A stretch of DNA of 64,000 nt from Eucalyptus grandis. Lineage: Eukaryota > Streptophyta > Magnoliopsida > Myrtales > Myrtaceae. Of the stretch, positions 22,956 to 33,456 are shown piece after piece. Below the pieces are notes generated by a model. The model did no database searches. It was given only the letters and a program-made list of their open reading frames with translations, and was not told the DNA's origin. Within the stretch, counting starts at the first letter, position 1, and each line of letters opens with the position of its first letter. A program made the position numbers and the translations under genes. The stretch covers positions 67,776,115 through 67,840,114 of the forward strand of contig NC_052619.1 in assembly GCF_016545825.1 (NCBI RefSeq), in the 5' to 3' direction.

Positions 22956-24065
22956 TGTATCTAAAAGTTAGTATAAGCATTGTTTTTGAGGTCATGAGTA
23001 ATGAGGCAGATGTGATGAAAAGATCCTAAACTATACCTATTATACACAAATACCCCCAACTTATATGGATATGACATATATACCATCTATTTTAGTTGCA
23101 TCTAATATATATTTGGCACATTAATTTTTAATGGTCGTCCTTGAATCGTGGATGACCTATCTGATTCCGAATCAAGAGAAATAATTTGATTACTTGAAAG
23201 TCATACGAGATTTGAAAGATGGAATTTAGAATGAGCAGGATAGATTGATAATTCCTCTTTGAATGGTGCGGGTTCCACAGATACTGTCCAATTACAGCTT
23301 CCATTTAGATGGAGTGTGACGTTCCACTGAGAGAAAGAGAAAGGGTGGTCGTGGCAAGGTGAAGCATGTTAGTTGGAGTATGACGTTCCAAGTTAGAGGA
23401 AGTGTGACATTTCATCGGTGGCCGAAAATTTTTAAGCATGAACCAAGAGTTTATGTACGCGGGACAATACTAGCCATGAGATGATTAGAAGCACAAGAAA
23501 GGAAGGGGAAGTTCATTGGATTGTAGTGTGCATTCCACGATATATATATTCTACAACGCCCATCAAGCCTATTTATATGGAGATTTACATGAGGTAAAGA
23601 CACAGGCTACGTGTCTTCTTTTTAACCCATTCACTCTTTTACATTTGTCTAAGATTTTTCTACAAAAAGGTCGGGACAACTCCACGCACTTCAATTACCG
23701 CCTGATGACCAGATATTTTTTGTATAATTATCCTAGATTTCTCTAGTAAATGGATCACTTCTTAACAGTTATGCAACTGAGAATGCTAGTCTTCAACCGG
23801 GACGACCGCTTCAGCTCATCCTCTCTACTTGGTCACCCTGCCACCGCCACAGTCGCGACTGCCGGTCACCGTCCCAACCAATAGAAAGATGCAGCCTCGA
23901 TGTTTCCTCGTCCATAGTCACTTTCCACCACTTCCAAGCCGCCTCGCCCTCTCTGTGAAATAGCCGGCGTCACCTCGCCTCCTCCGTCAATGGAGGAGAC
24001 CAGACCGTATCATCGTGGACTCTACATATGCTAATTGAGAATTGTATTCTGTTTGTTAATTGCAG
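22956..24065. other. Spacer between SDR copies A and B; includes remaining upstream parts of copy B
   Basis: No gene recognised. 23020-23130 contains a stretch (ATACCATCTATTTTAGTTGC) related to small dispersed elements at 24305-24590, 60300-60560 and 61370-61690. Exons 1 and 2 of copy B were looked for here and not found. A GC-richer patch at 23800-24000 has no recognisable frame. Confidence 0.5.
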
Positions 24066-25020
24066 TTTTATGGCAATGTTCTCGAGGAGCATCGGTCTTG
24101 AGTGCAAGGAACGTGGGGTCGATATTCAATATCGGGTAACTGAATGTTATATGTCACTATATATAATATAGATAGATTCTATTGAACCTTCCAGTACATG
24201 AATGTAATTAAAATGACCAACCTAGCTATGGTTTCTGCATGTTATCCTAGATTGGAAAGGATGAAACTCCGTGGAAATTTACATTAGAATTAATACCAGA
24301 GAAAATTCCAAACTTCATCCACTATGACACATACATTCTGAACTTTTTTTTATATCACAAAAGATCATAAACTTACACATCGAGACACATATACCCTCAA
24401 CTTTTTCTTTGTCATAAAAATCTAAATTTAGTATGAATGGAACTAAAATAGAAAGTACATATGTTACATATACTTAAGCTTGAGTCTTTTAAAAAAGTAG
24501 GGGTATTTGTATGGACAAGTATAAAGTTTTTGATGATACAAAAAAAAATCGAAGTACTTATGTCACAATGAATATAATTTAAGATTTTTTTTTACGTATT
24601 CATCTTATGTGCTTCTCTCGTTAAGGGCAGGCTACCCTACATAGTTATGTATAACAACTGTGCTTGCAAGTTACATTAATGCTACTCGTTAGATTATACG
24701 TGCATAAAGTCTTGTATGAATCATTAATTCTTAACCACGTGTCAAAAGATTCACTATCTATGTTGAATTAAGTTTATATGCAAGTCGTATATAGCGCAAA
24801 AGGAGTTCAAACGGATGTATTCTTGAATTCTGTAGGTATATTCCCCTTTTCCTAGCAACAAAGATGACTATGTTGAGAAGGCGTACGGTTCTCATACCGT
24901 TTGTCAAGATGTTCAGTGGAGCAAACACGTAGTAGGTCAGTTATAAGTGTTAGTAAAATATGGTTTCGAATTGGGTAGAACAATGAAGACAGATATTTAG
25001 AGTACTTAAGTCGGACTTTG
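24066..25020 (+). pseudogene. KCR-like SDR copy B: exon 3 and decayed exon 4
   Basis: Exon 3 (24066-24135, 70 nt) is intact in phase after a TTGCAG acceptor and before GTAACT. It reads like copy C exon 3, ending GVDIQYR. About 700 bp later (from about 24840) comes PLFLATKMTMLRRR followed by an exon 4-like region with TAG TAG at 24931-24936; similarity fades by about 25020. The exon 4 acceptor AG is changed to AT. Exons 1 and 2 are absent. Many differences from copy A are CG to TA changes, as expected for an old methylated pseudogene. A small element (24305-24590) lies in its intron. Confidence 0.72.
24305..24590. mobile_element. Short non-autonomous inverted-repeat element in copy B intron
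   Basis: The left side (CACTATGACACATACATTC, then a T run and ATATCACAAAA) is matched in inverse on the right (CATTGTGACATAAGTACTTC, T run, GTATCATCAAAA). There is no coding capacity. The style resembles the MULE-type element at 50400-51573. No target duplication could be fixed. Confidence 0.42.
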
Positions 25021-25029
25021 AGGCATGAT

Positions 25030-25485
25030 GTCACTTTATTTAAAGATTTATTTGTCCCACAATATTGCTAATGGTCATCGGAAAAAATCCTCTAGGATAC
25101 AATAAAGTCTCAAAATGAGAATACTAGATATCAATTCTAGTATTTCTCCAGGGTCTTTCATGGAAAACAATTGAAAAACAATGGCTATATATTCTTTCGA
25201 AAGAAGACGAAAAAGGAAGAAGATAATTGTTTTTGATCTAAAAAAAAACGTACTTATCTTTGTTTTTCAAATAGAGACAATCCTTCAAAAGGTTGCAAAA
25301 GAACAAATGCAACTTTTCGTGAACAAGTACGTGTTTTACATTGAAAAGACATAAAAATTCGAAATTAAATAAATAAAAAATAAAAAATAATTGTAACTTT
25401 TCGTAAACAGTCGCACTGTTTCAATAAGATTTTATAATTAATTTTTATAGAAATAAATCCAAATTTTCAATAAATAATGATCATC
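25030..25485. other. Unassigned AT-rich spacer
   Basis: No gene, repeat array or element boundary recognised. Confidence 0.5.
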
Positions 25486-25486
25486 T

Positions 25487-26960
25487 GTTAGTGCTAAATC
25501 TCGTCCACGTGCACACTCACATCTTTTTGATGTGGGACAACACACCTCTTCATTTGTTTTATAAACAAATTACCAACAATCCCCCACTTTTGTTTGTAAA
25601 ACAAAAACAAGAAATAAAACATTAGAAATATACAGCCAAAATTTCCGTGAGATTAATATACATTCATAAAGGTCTCTTTTGAGTTAAACCTTTACTTAGT
25701 GCAAGTATCTCAAAGCTCTATCAAAGTGACAAGTACCTTGGCTTTAAACTTATACTTTTATATAATAGAACCGGACATACTGCACATACATTAACCTCTT
25801 ATTTTAGCGAGAAGTTCTATATTACTCTGCACTATTATGGCATTGCGGTTGATCCTGTTTCATGAGTTATCTAGAAAGCAACCCTAACTTTCGTAAGAAG
25901 CGGCACCACTTTTAAGCTCATATAGGTGAAGTATCTACCATGCGTTTCTATTACTATCAACACATTACAAGTTTGAATTATACTTTATTAAGAATTCAAT
26001 TCAACCTACAAAACGTGACAGACGATATTGACTTCTCATATCAAGGCTACATCAGTATCAAACAATTACATTCAATAATTTGTTCTTACCCATTAAACCT
26101 TATAACTAGTGATATTCTAGAAAAATGTCGGGTTACCATTATTGGTGATTTCAATTAAAGGGTTTCAACCCCATTTCTTGTGAGATCATTATTACCATGT
26201 GTCTTGGTAAAGCCTTCATCAAATGATTGGCAAGATTATTACTTGACTTCACGTAGACAATTGTTATGATACCATATTTAATCAATTGTCTCACATATTC
26301 ATGTCTTAAACTAATATGTCTAGACTTACCATTATAGGTGCTATTATAGGCTCTTGCCAAAGTAGCCTAACTATCATAGTGGATAGAAATAGAAGGCATA
26401 GGATTAGCCCATAATTTGATATCTAACAACAAATTCTTAATCCATTGAGCCTCTTTCCCAGTTGCCGCTAAAGCAATGACTTTAGATTCCATAGTTTGGT
26501 GAGTTATGTACATTTGTTTCTTGCTCATCTAAGAAACAACTCATTCACGTAATGTGAAAATCCATCTAGTAATGGATCGTTTATTTCTCACACTTGTAAC
26601 CTAAATAACATTGGCACATCCTTCTTATATACCCGAATAATTATTATAGAACAATCCCAAATTTTAGTTCTCAATAATAATCAAAATTTCGGGTAATAAC
26701 TTTCCGATGTTTTATACTTGGATCACAAACATATGTACTCAACTTATATGGAATAAGTAATATCGGGTCTAATATAATGCATCGCATACATTAAAGACCC
26801 TATAGCACTGGCATATTCAAATAGTGCTATTGCTCCACTGGTTTTATAATTTAATTTAATACTATAATCAAATGGGTTACTTATTTCTTTGAAGCCAAGA
26901 TGTTTAAATATATTCAACGTCTTTTTACATGTCATCACTTTATCTCAAAGAATAACCCTC
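25487..26960 (-). mobile_element. Ty1/copia retrotransposon fragment (RT end, RNase H, PPT)
   Basis: On the minus strand 26938-26744 holds the RT/connection segment with the YASAIGSLMYAM motif, and about 26490-26155 the copia RNase H (ALAATGKEAQWIKNLL, YNGKSRHISLRH, then VKSSNNLANHLMK). Further on, AAAGTGGGGGAT directly before TGTTGGTAAT (LTR-type start at 25578) forms a PPT and LTR edge. Gag, protease and integrase are missing. Stops and frame changes occur in both domains. This is a dead 3' remnant on the strand opposite to the copia element at 29663-48618. Confidence 0.8.
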
Positions 26961-28160
26961 ATTACGTTTTTAACTTTTAAATACCCAAGCTTCTCTACTT
27001 GGCCAAACAACCCAAATGTAGGATTGACATGCCCATTCATTGTAAGTCCACACCACTTTATCTCATTTCTATGAAAACTCCTCAGTCTCAAGCCACGCAT
27101 CCACATTTTGCATTCATGTAGATCAATTCTGGGCCAAAGATGGGATTATTCAAAAACTTGTCTCTATTTATTAAGTTATTGGCCCAACAGCCTAACTCCA
27201 GTGCTCCCAATTGTGCGCAAGCATTGAGTAACCCACCCATGACATAACTATCAAGGCATTTAGTTCACATAAGTCACTAAGCACCAAATCCATAAATCCG
27301 TATTCCTTTTAAGACTATGAAATGGTTTCGGCTGTAATGAACTCAAATTGAAAAATGCCTAAATAAATTGCAACAGATAATTTGCTTCATATCAATAAAA
27401 TGCACCCTGCTTATATGCACCTCTAGGAAGGTAACTTTGTACTAAACCATAGGTGACCCAAAGTTATGCAGCATATCAAAAGGAGTAACATTGTCTCCAT
27501 TGCACAAGCAGACAACATCCGATCATAATCAATCGACAATCACTTTGAAAGAGACCCATTAAGAACATATTTCAGGTCACATCACATATACACATAGCTT
27601 CTTGTAGTTCATTGAGATTGAACTCACCTTCCTTGGTTTGCCGCCTACAATGATCAACAGCCCAAGCATAGACATGTGGCATGCGTATCATTTTCTTTGT
27701 TATGGAAGTCTTAAATGGGGCATGTATCGCATCTCTTCAATTCTATCATTATCCCACATATGAAATTGAACACCCATGCCAAAAGATGAATAAAGACTAA
27801 AAGCAAGTATGAAACCATCAATGACAAATAGTGTAATAGTTTACGTGCTAAACATGGAGATGAAAACATCGTATACCTTAGTGTATGAGCCGATAAGCAA
27901 TTTAGCACATTTCAGTTGCCCACATGCCATATCTTATTCCTTGATTAGTCCCCTGGGCGAGAAGTCCTTTCGAAGCATTGCCCCCAAAACCATCAAGAAC
28001 AACCATACGCTTCTTCACTTGACAATTTCTTCCAATTCGGGCGTTGTAAATGACCCATTCCTTGATGAATCAGTGTTTGCCCATCAAAGGATGATATATC
28101 CTGTAAAAGGAGAGACTGGTACAGAGCGTCTCTCTCATTCGCTTGACAAGGATCATATTT
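26961..28160. other. Unassigned stretch between copia fragment and HSP70 pseudogene
   Basis: No domain recognised on either strand. A plus-strand frame at 27809-28198 and minus frames at 27711-28150 have no family resemblance that I can support. Confidence 0.45.
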
Positions 28161-28164
28161 GCAA

Positions 28165-28460
28165 TGCTCGTGGACAAATTCGAGATGAGCCTCAGTGATC
28201 TCATGGATGTTCGTGAGGACCATGAATAAGATTTCCTCTGCAGCAAAATTGCTTCCCTTCACCCTTGTGATTGACAGCCCTTGTAAATGATGACAATCAT
28301 GGGCTTGAGTCCGGGACAGCAATGACCTTGGACGGCAAATGCCTCATATTACTCTAGACCGAACGATCGCTGAATCTCCTCCCGAGCAACCGATTCGCAT
28401 CGAAGACGGTGTTGGTGGGATTCATGGTGACCAGGTTCTTGGCAGCGTCGCCGATCAATT
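28165..28460 (-). pseudogene. HSP70 5' pseudogene fragment
   Basis: On the minus strand from about 28455 the sequence reads [20 protein letters not shown] and continues with [12 protein letters not shown], a highly conserved block of the cytosolic HSP70 ATPase domain. After a stop and a frame change it resumes at about 28255-28180 with FAAEEILFMVL and the EITEAHL helix, again in HSP70 order. The N-terminal GIDLGTT part is not recognisable and nothing after this block remains. No intron is seen between blocks. This is a short truncated relic of a chaperone gene. Confidence 0.8.
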
Positions 28461-28589
28461 TCTCTCATTTTCCGGCCATTGATTCCTCTGTATGCGCATC
28501 CACACCCACTCAGACATCCCTCTCCGACGATCACCATGGACAGACATGGGATTACTCCATGATACAGAGAAACAAAGAATGACAAATAT

Positions 28590-29660
28590 ATATATGCTCA
28601 GATTTTCGATCTTAACAAAAATGAAACGTAAGCGAAATAGAGTCTACGCGATAATGAGATTATTAAATCACATCATATTCTCAGATTTACACAAAATCGC
28701 AAATTACTTCGCAGGGATGTCTACGTCCACGATGACATTACCAATGGTTGGTAATTGACCTACCGACCGGTGACCCAACCGATTAGAGATCCAATTTGAC
28801 CTGGATGAAGACCTAACTCGAAGACCCGACTAGGTTGATTGGTCAGGTAGTTAGATCGATTGGACAGGCCAGAAGCCATATTGGCTTGCCGTTGCATGCG
28901 CCACATGCGCCAAGCACTCAAACAGCATGTGTAAGCGTGTGGGAGTCTACTCAGTGCGTGGTTGGTGGTGTTTGGTTCATATGAATATGCTCTACATTAT
29001 GATGTATTTATTTTACATGTTTGAATCTTTTAAAGGTGTAAAAATGCGTACAAAACCCTAAATACACATAATTTTTAGGGTATACGCGAATTGTTTATTC
29101 CTTCAAGCTTGTATTTCTCTATGGTTTTGGAAATATATAAGTTAGTCTACATGTAAATGACCACATATATGTCGTGTAGAGCTGGCTTGATGATAGCATT
29201 TATATGCATTGATATGCTTGCAATTTCCTAGTTTCGAATAAACTCGAACAATGGCGGTAGATCCTTGACCTTTTCACTACATCATGAATTTCTCTTTCGA
29301 TTATAGTTGTTGTATGAATGTCTGTATGTTTATTCACATCGTGCTATGTTTTTTGATATTAATTGAAAATGTAGAAATTACATGAAGTCATATAATTATT
29401 TTTTTTAGTAAAAGTTGTAGGTTGGTAGAATTCAAATGAGTCCTTACATAGAGCTTGACATTTGCACATATTAAACTAATTAATTTTAGTAAAATAATTG
29501 TACACAAAAGCTGATTGAGAACATAGTGAATTTTCATTTCCGTACATTTTATTGAATTATCATTAATTTAGTTTGTCTTTTCTGCAAATTAAATGTGTAT
29601 TAATGTAGAAAATGTGCTACTATTGATTTTGCGTTTATTATGTCAATGTGGCTGTAGCAA
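28590..29660. other. Unassigned AT-rich stretch before copia gag
   Basis: No gene recognised. It could contain the 5' LTR and leader of the copia element that follows, but I found neither a clear TG...CA pair nor a primer-binding site. Confidence 0.4.
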
Positions 29661-29662
29661 TT

Positions 29663-30265
29663 GATTATGTTTTCGACATCAAAGACCATTGTGGAGGACT
29701 TCAATAAGGGTGAAAAGATGAATGGTTATAATTATGATATTTTGCATTAAAAGGTTCAATACATCTTTAATGGGTAGGAGGTTTTGGAAACCCTCAACCA
29801 CACCACGGATAAACTCGAGCATGGAACCTCAGTTCAACACAGAAGATATCAAAAAATTTATAAAGCTTAGAAAAAGAAAAATAGCATTACTTGCATCACG
29901 TTATTGAGTTGTATGTAGGTTGATATCATATAAGAATTTGAAGGTTCTGATAAAGCTCAAGTAATATGAACTGCCTTGAAAGATAAAATTAGGAATACAT
30001 CTGCCATAAAGTTAAGGAGACTCATCATCAAATTTGACACATATCGAAAGCACTCAAATCTAGTGATGATGCAGCATCTTCAAGAAATGTTAAACATGAT
30101 ATGTGAGTTGAAGTGGATAGGTTACACTCCTTACTAATTAACAGCAAGTTCATGCTAATATAATGATTCTTCTCAACAGTTTGGAGCATATAAAAATCAA
30201 CATGACGTACAATGAGAATATTATCATTTTTTACGATATAATGTGTCATTTGGAATTAGAGAATG
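29663..30265 (+). pseudogene. Copia gag, 5' portion
   Basis: Recognisable UBN2-type gag in plus orientation with stops after ILH, after the poorly matching FNG segment and elsewhere. It ends exactly at the gypsy insertion. The last recognisable block (CHLELEN) is the conserved segment that normally precedes the gag zinc-knuckle region. Confidence 0.8.
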
Positions 30266-30956
30266 TGTCACGCCCCGAACCCCGAGCGCGCGCACATCCC
30301 ACTCTGGTCGATTCAAATGCGACTTCCCAGGACACGTCGCCGACCCCATTCATTTATTTACGCATGCGGAAGCAAAACAAATCCCCTGACAATAAAATAC
30401 GGGATAGAAAAGCAGGAAGCAAAACCACAACATAACACTTAAACATAATTCAATAGAATTACAAACAGGGGTTTACGGCCAACAGTCTACAAAGGACTGG
30501 CTCTTAAAAAGAGGTTATCCTACGACCTACAAGTCGTACACGATCTCCAATCTTTATGACTTCACATCTCCAACTCCTCAAGGCCAACCAAAGCTATCCG
30601 GCCGCTCCGTCCACCAGGGACCTGAAATGGTTATTCAATAACCACTGAGACAACGTCTCAGCAAGTTCAACCCCCTAAACCCCTATTAGAAAGAAAATAC
30701 GCCCCGGGTGGCCTAGCCACATCACACAGAAGACTTACCTCGCCTCAGCCTTTATCTCGCGTGTTAGCACAATTTATATAAACCAACCACGTGCAATTAT
30801 GATAACCAAACAACCATGGCACAACCACATTATCAAACAATTCAACCACTTGGATCGTCTCAGCGATCAATCGACTTGGCCGATTACATGTCAATTCTAG
30901 TGAATCAATCACTACTTCCAATCTCGACCCTATAGGAAGGCTTAATAACCAGTGGC

Positions 30957-31311
30957 AATCACGGCCCCACTCGGCACGACCTTTAATTAGGTGGTCCATC
31001 ACGGCCTCACTGGGCACGACCTCTCATAGGTGGTCCATCCCTACCTCACACGACCTCTCATAGGTGGTCCATCACGGCCTCACTAGGCACGACCTCTCAT
31101 AGGTGGTCCATCACGGCCTCACTAGGCACGACCTCTAATAGGTGGTCAATCACGGCCCCATTAGGCACGACCTCTCTTAGGTGGTTCATCGCGGCCCTAT
31201 TAGGCACGACCTCTCATAGGTGGTTCATCACGGCCTCACTAGGCACGACCTCCAATCGGTGGTTAATCACAGCCTCACTAGGCACGACCTCTAATAGGTG
31301 GTTAATCACGA
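30957..31311. repeat. 39-bp minisatellite in LTR 1 (nine copies)
   Basis: The unit core is TCACTAGGCACGACCTCTCA followed by TAGGTGGTC. Nine copies, one shortened (near 31030). The same array is at 38184-38540 in LTR 2 (nine copies) and 45425-45745 in LTR 3 (eight copies). Confidence 0.9.
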
Positions 31312-32531
31312 CCAATCTCCCATCAATTTCTACACTTAGGATATCGTAAAGAATCCCTATAAATCACAATCACACTCAATTCATCACAACCAATCATAAA
31401 TTTCAAATTCTAAATGCACAGCAACGATCGGCACAAAATTATGAGCAAATAAGGTCCCAATGAAAATTTTCGGAATTTAATAAATAATTAAATTTATTCC
31501 GAAAATAATTAAATAATAATATCCATAGTTTTCGAAATCCACACTCAATTTATAATATCCAATCATCAATTTCAAAATCCGAATGTACCATAGCGACCGG
31601 CACGAAATTCTGAGAATTTAGGGTCCCGACCAAAATTTTCGGAATTTAATAAATAATTAAATTTATTCCGAAAATAATTAAATAATAATATTTTAATAAT
31701 TTCGAATAATAATATATTATTAAATTATTTAATGATTTCGGGATATTTAAATAAATCAAAAGTAAATTCCTTTATGTCACATCAATGTTTATATTAATAT
31801 AAACCCCCACTTAACTTTAAATTAAACACAATTTAAGTTAATCAAGCACATTAATATAATCTATACTTAAATAAATTAAACTATCCACCTAATAACACTT
31901 AACATAAACTAAACACACCTAAAGCATCATTAACCCTCTAAGCGAGGTTTAGTGAGTTAAACTCACCGGATTAGCGAGCCGAGCGGACCAAAACGACGAG
32001 GACGCGGAGGAGAACAACTTTCCTCAAAGCGGGCCGAGCATCCGGGCTCGGGAAGGCGGCCAAAACGGGCCACGAAGGGCTGCCATACCCATTTTCTGCA
32101 ACTTCCGGTTGAGGCCGAGAAGAGGCGGATCCGGGCCGGTTCGACGGAGGAACGGCGGAGGAAGCGGCGACTGCAGCTCGGCGGGCAAGGCGGCGACGAA
32201 CGGCGGTTCACGGCGGCGGGAAGAGCTCCGCTGGCTCTCGCACGAGCTCCCAAAGCTGTGCCGGCCAGCGGGGCGGAGCGCGGACGCGAGCGGACCGGCG
32301 AGCGGCGCACGGCGGCGCGAGGCGGACACACGGCGACGGTGGCGACGGCGGCGTGCGAGCGGGAGTGGACGACCATGGCTGCAGCCTTCTTCTCTGAAAT
32401 TTTCTGGTCTTCGCACAATGAAGATGGAGGAGAAGCCAACGGGAGAGGAAGAAGAGAGAGGAGGAGAGAGAGAGAGATGGGACCATTCCCTTTTCTTTTT
32501 CTTTTTCTTTAATCCCACAAAATGGCCCACC

Positions 32532-32553
32532 ATGACATCATCCATGATGTCAT
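32532..32553. promoter_or_regulatory. Palindromic TGACATCA dyad in gypsy LTR
   Basis: The arms ATGACATCA and TGATGTCAT are exact inverse complements separated by TCCA. Each arm resembles bZIP (CRE/as-1-like) core sites. It lies between the GC-rich transcribed-looking block and the LTR start, where a promoter would be expected. The same dyad is at 39775-39796; in LTR 3 one arm is changed. A regulatory role is inference. Confidence 0.4.
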
Positions 32554-33443
32554 ACTCCACTCACTCAAAACTCCCACAACCTTATTCCAATGGGTTCAAT
32601 TCCATTTTCCGCCGGTCCAATTCTTGTACATTCACTTTCTTCAATTCTCATCAATTCTCTTCCAATTGAACCCAATTGAAGTTCATAAAATTAATCCAAT
32701 GTCACCACACTTCAATTTACATCTTCACTTGTCCATAGAACCAACTTAAGTCTTAATAGCAATACCAAAGGCGGGCCTACTAATTTCTCGGGTCGAATTA
32801 ACCATTTTCTGATTTAATTGCTGAAAAACTCGGCTTACATGAAAAATCTTCCGAAGATGAATTAATGATCCTAAAACGATTTGTGACACACCCAGACTTC
32901 CAATTTCTGAATTCGATCTCAATTCCACGGTTAATTTCACTTTGGCACGATACTAGCGCGGCCCAACCTACCGGGTAGCATTTAGAAATTTTCATGCATT
33001 TGACCTGTGGTTGATCATCTCAAGCCACAATGTACATCTTTGAAACATTTGCGACTTTCGGTTGTCGGGGTAATCTCAAGGTTTCAAATACGAACACAGG
33101 GTACCCAATCGATAGAAAAGTCGGTCCAAAGTCGATCGACAAGAATTGTGCGATCCGGTGGAATCACCCACACCGATCACATGCCTCTTTGTCGAGTCGA
33201 CCTATCTCGGATCTCTAATCGATTTTAATTGTGCCGTAATGACCCTTGCAGATTAACTCGGTCGAAAGATCGCTTCCGGTCAAATTCTCGAGTCCGATGC
33301 ATTAGAAATTCTTAACAGACTTCACCCGATAGACTAGTTTCCACATGAGTGGCCGACTCAAGGAAAAGAACTATACGCGTGCTAATGAAATGCCCGTCTC
33401 AATTTATTGAAAATAGAATCGGAAAAATCTCGGGATGTCACAA

Positions 33444-33456
33444 CTCTTCCCCTCTT
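33444..33456 (-). other. Polypurine tract, gypsy internal 1
   Basis: AAGAGGGGAAGAG on the minus strand, next to LTR 1. It is preceded by the AAATTTCGAGGACGAAATTT block that commonly precedes the PPT in chromovirus-type elements. The matching tract for internal 2 is at 40686-40698. Confidence 0.8.

Larger units (their letters stand above)
30266..33442 (-). repeat. Gypsy array LTR 1 (3' LTR of internal 1)
   Basis: 3177 bp, plus-strand start TGTCACGCCCC, end GGGATGTCACA. It contains a 39-bp minisatellite (30957-31311), an AT-rich block with two near-identical TAATAAATAATTAAATTTAT stretches (31470-31740), a GC-rich block (31960-32500) and a bZIP-like dyad (32532-32553). Confidence 0.92.

Noticed and set aside
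30957..31311. Regular direct repeats that look like a CRISPR array
   Set aside because: Repeats of 39 bp are contiguous with no unique spacers, lie inside an LTR, and the setting is a plant genome.
31963..32669. Frames of 150-190 codons in the gypsy LTRs
   Set aside because: Frames differ among the three LTR copies through indels, no domain is visible, and there is no sign of protein-level conservation.
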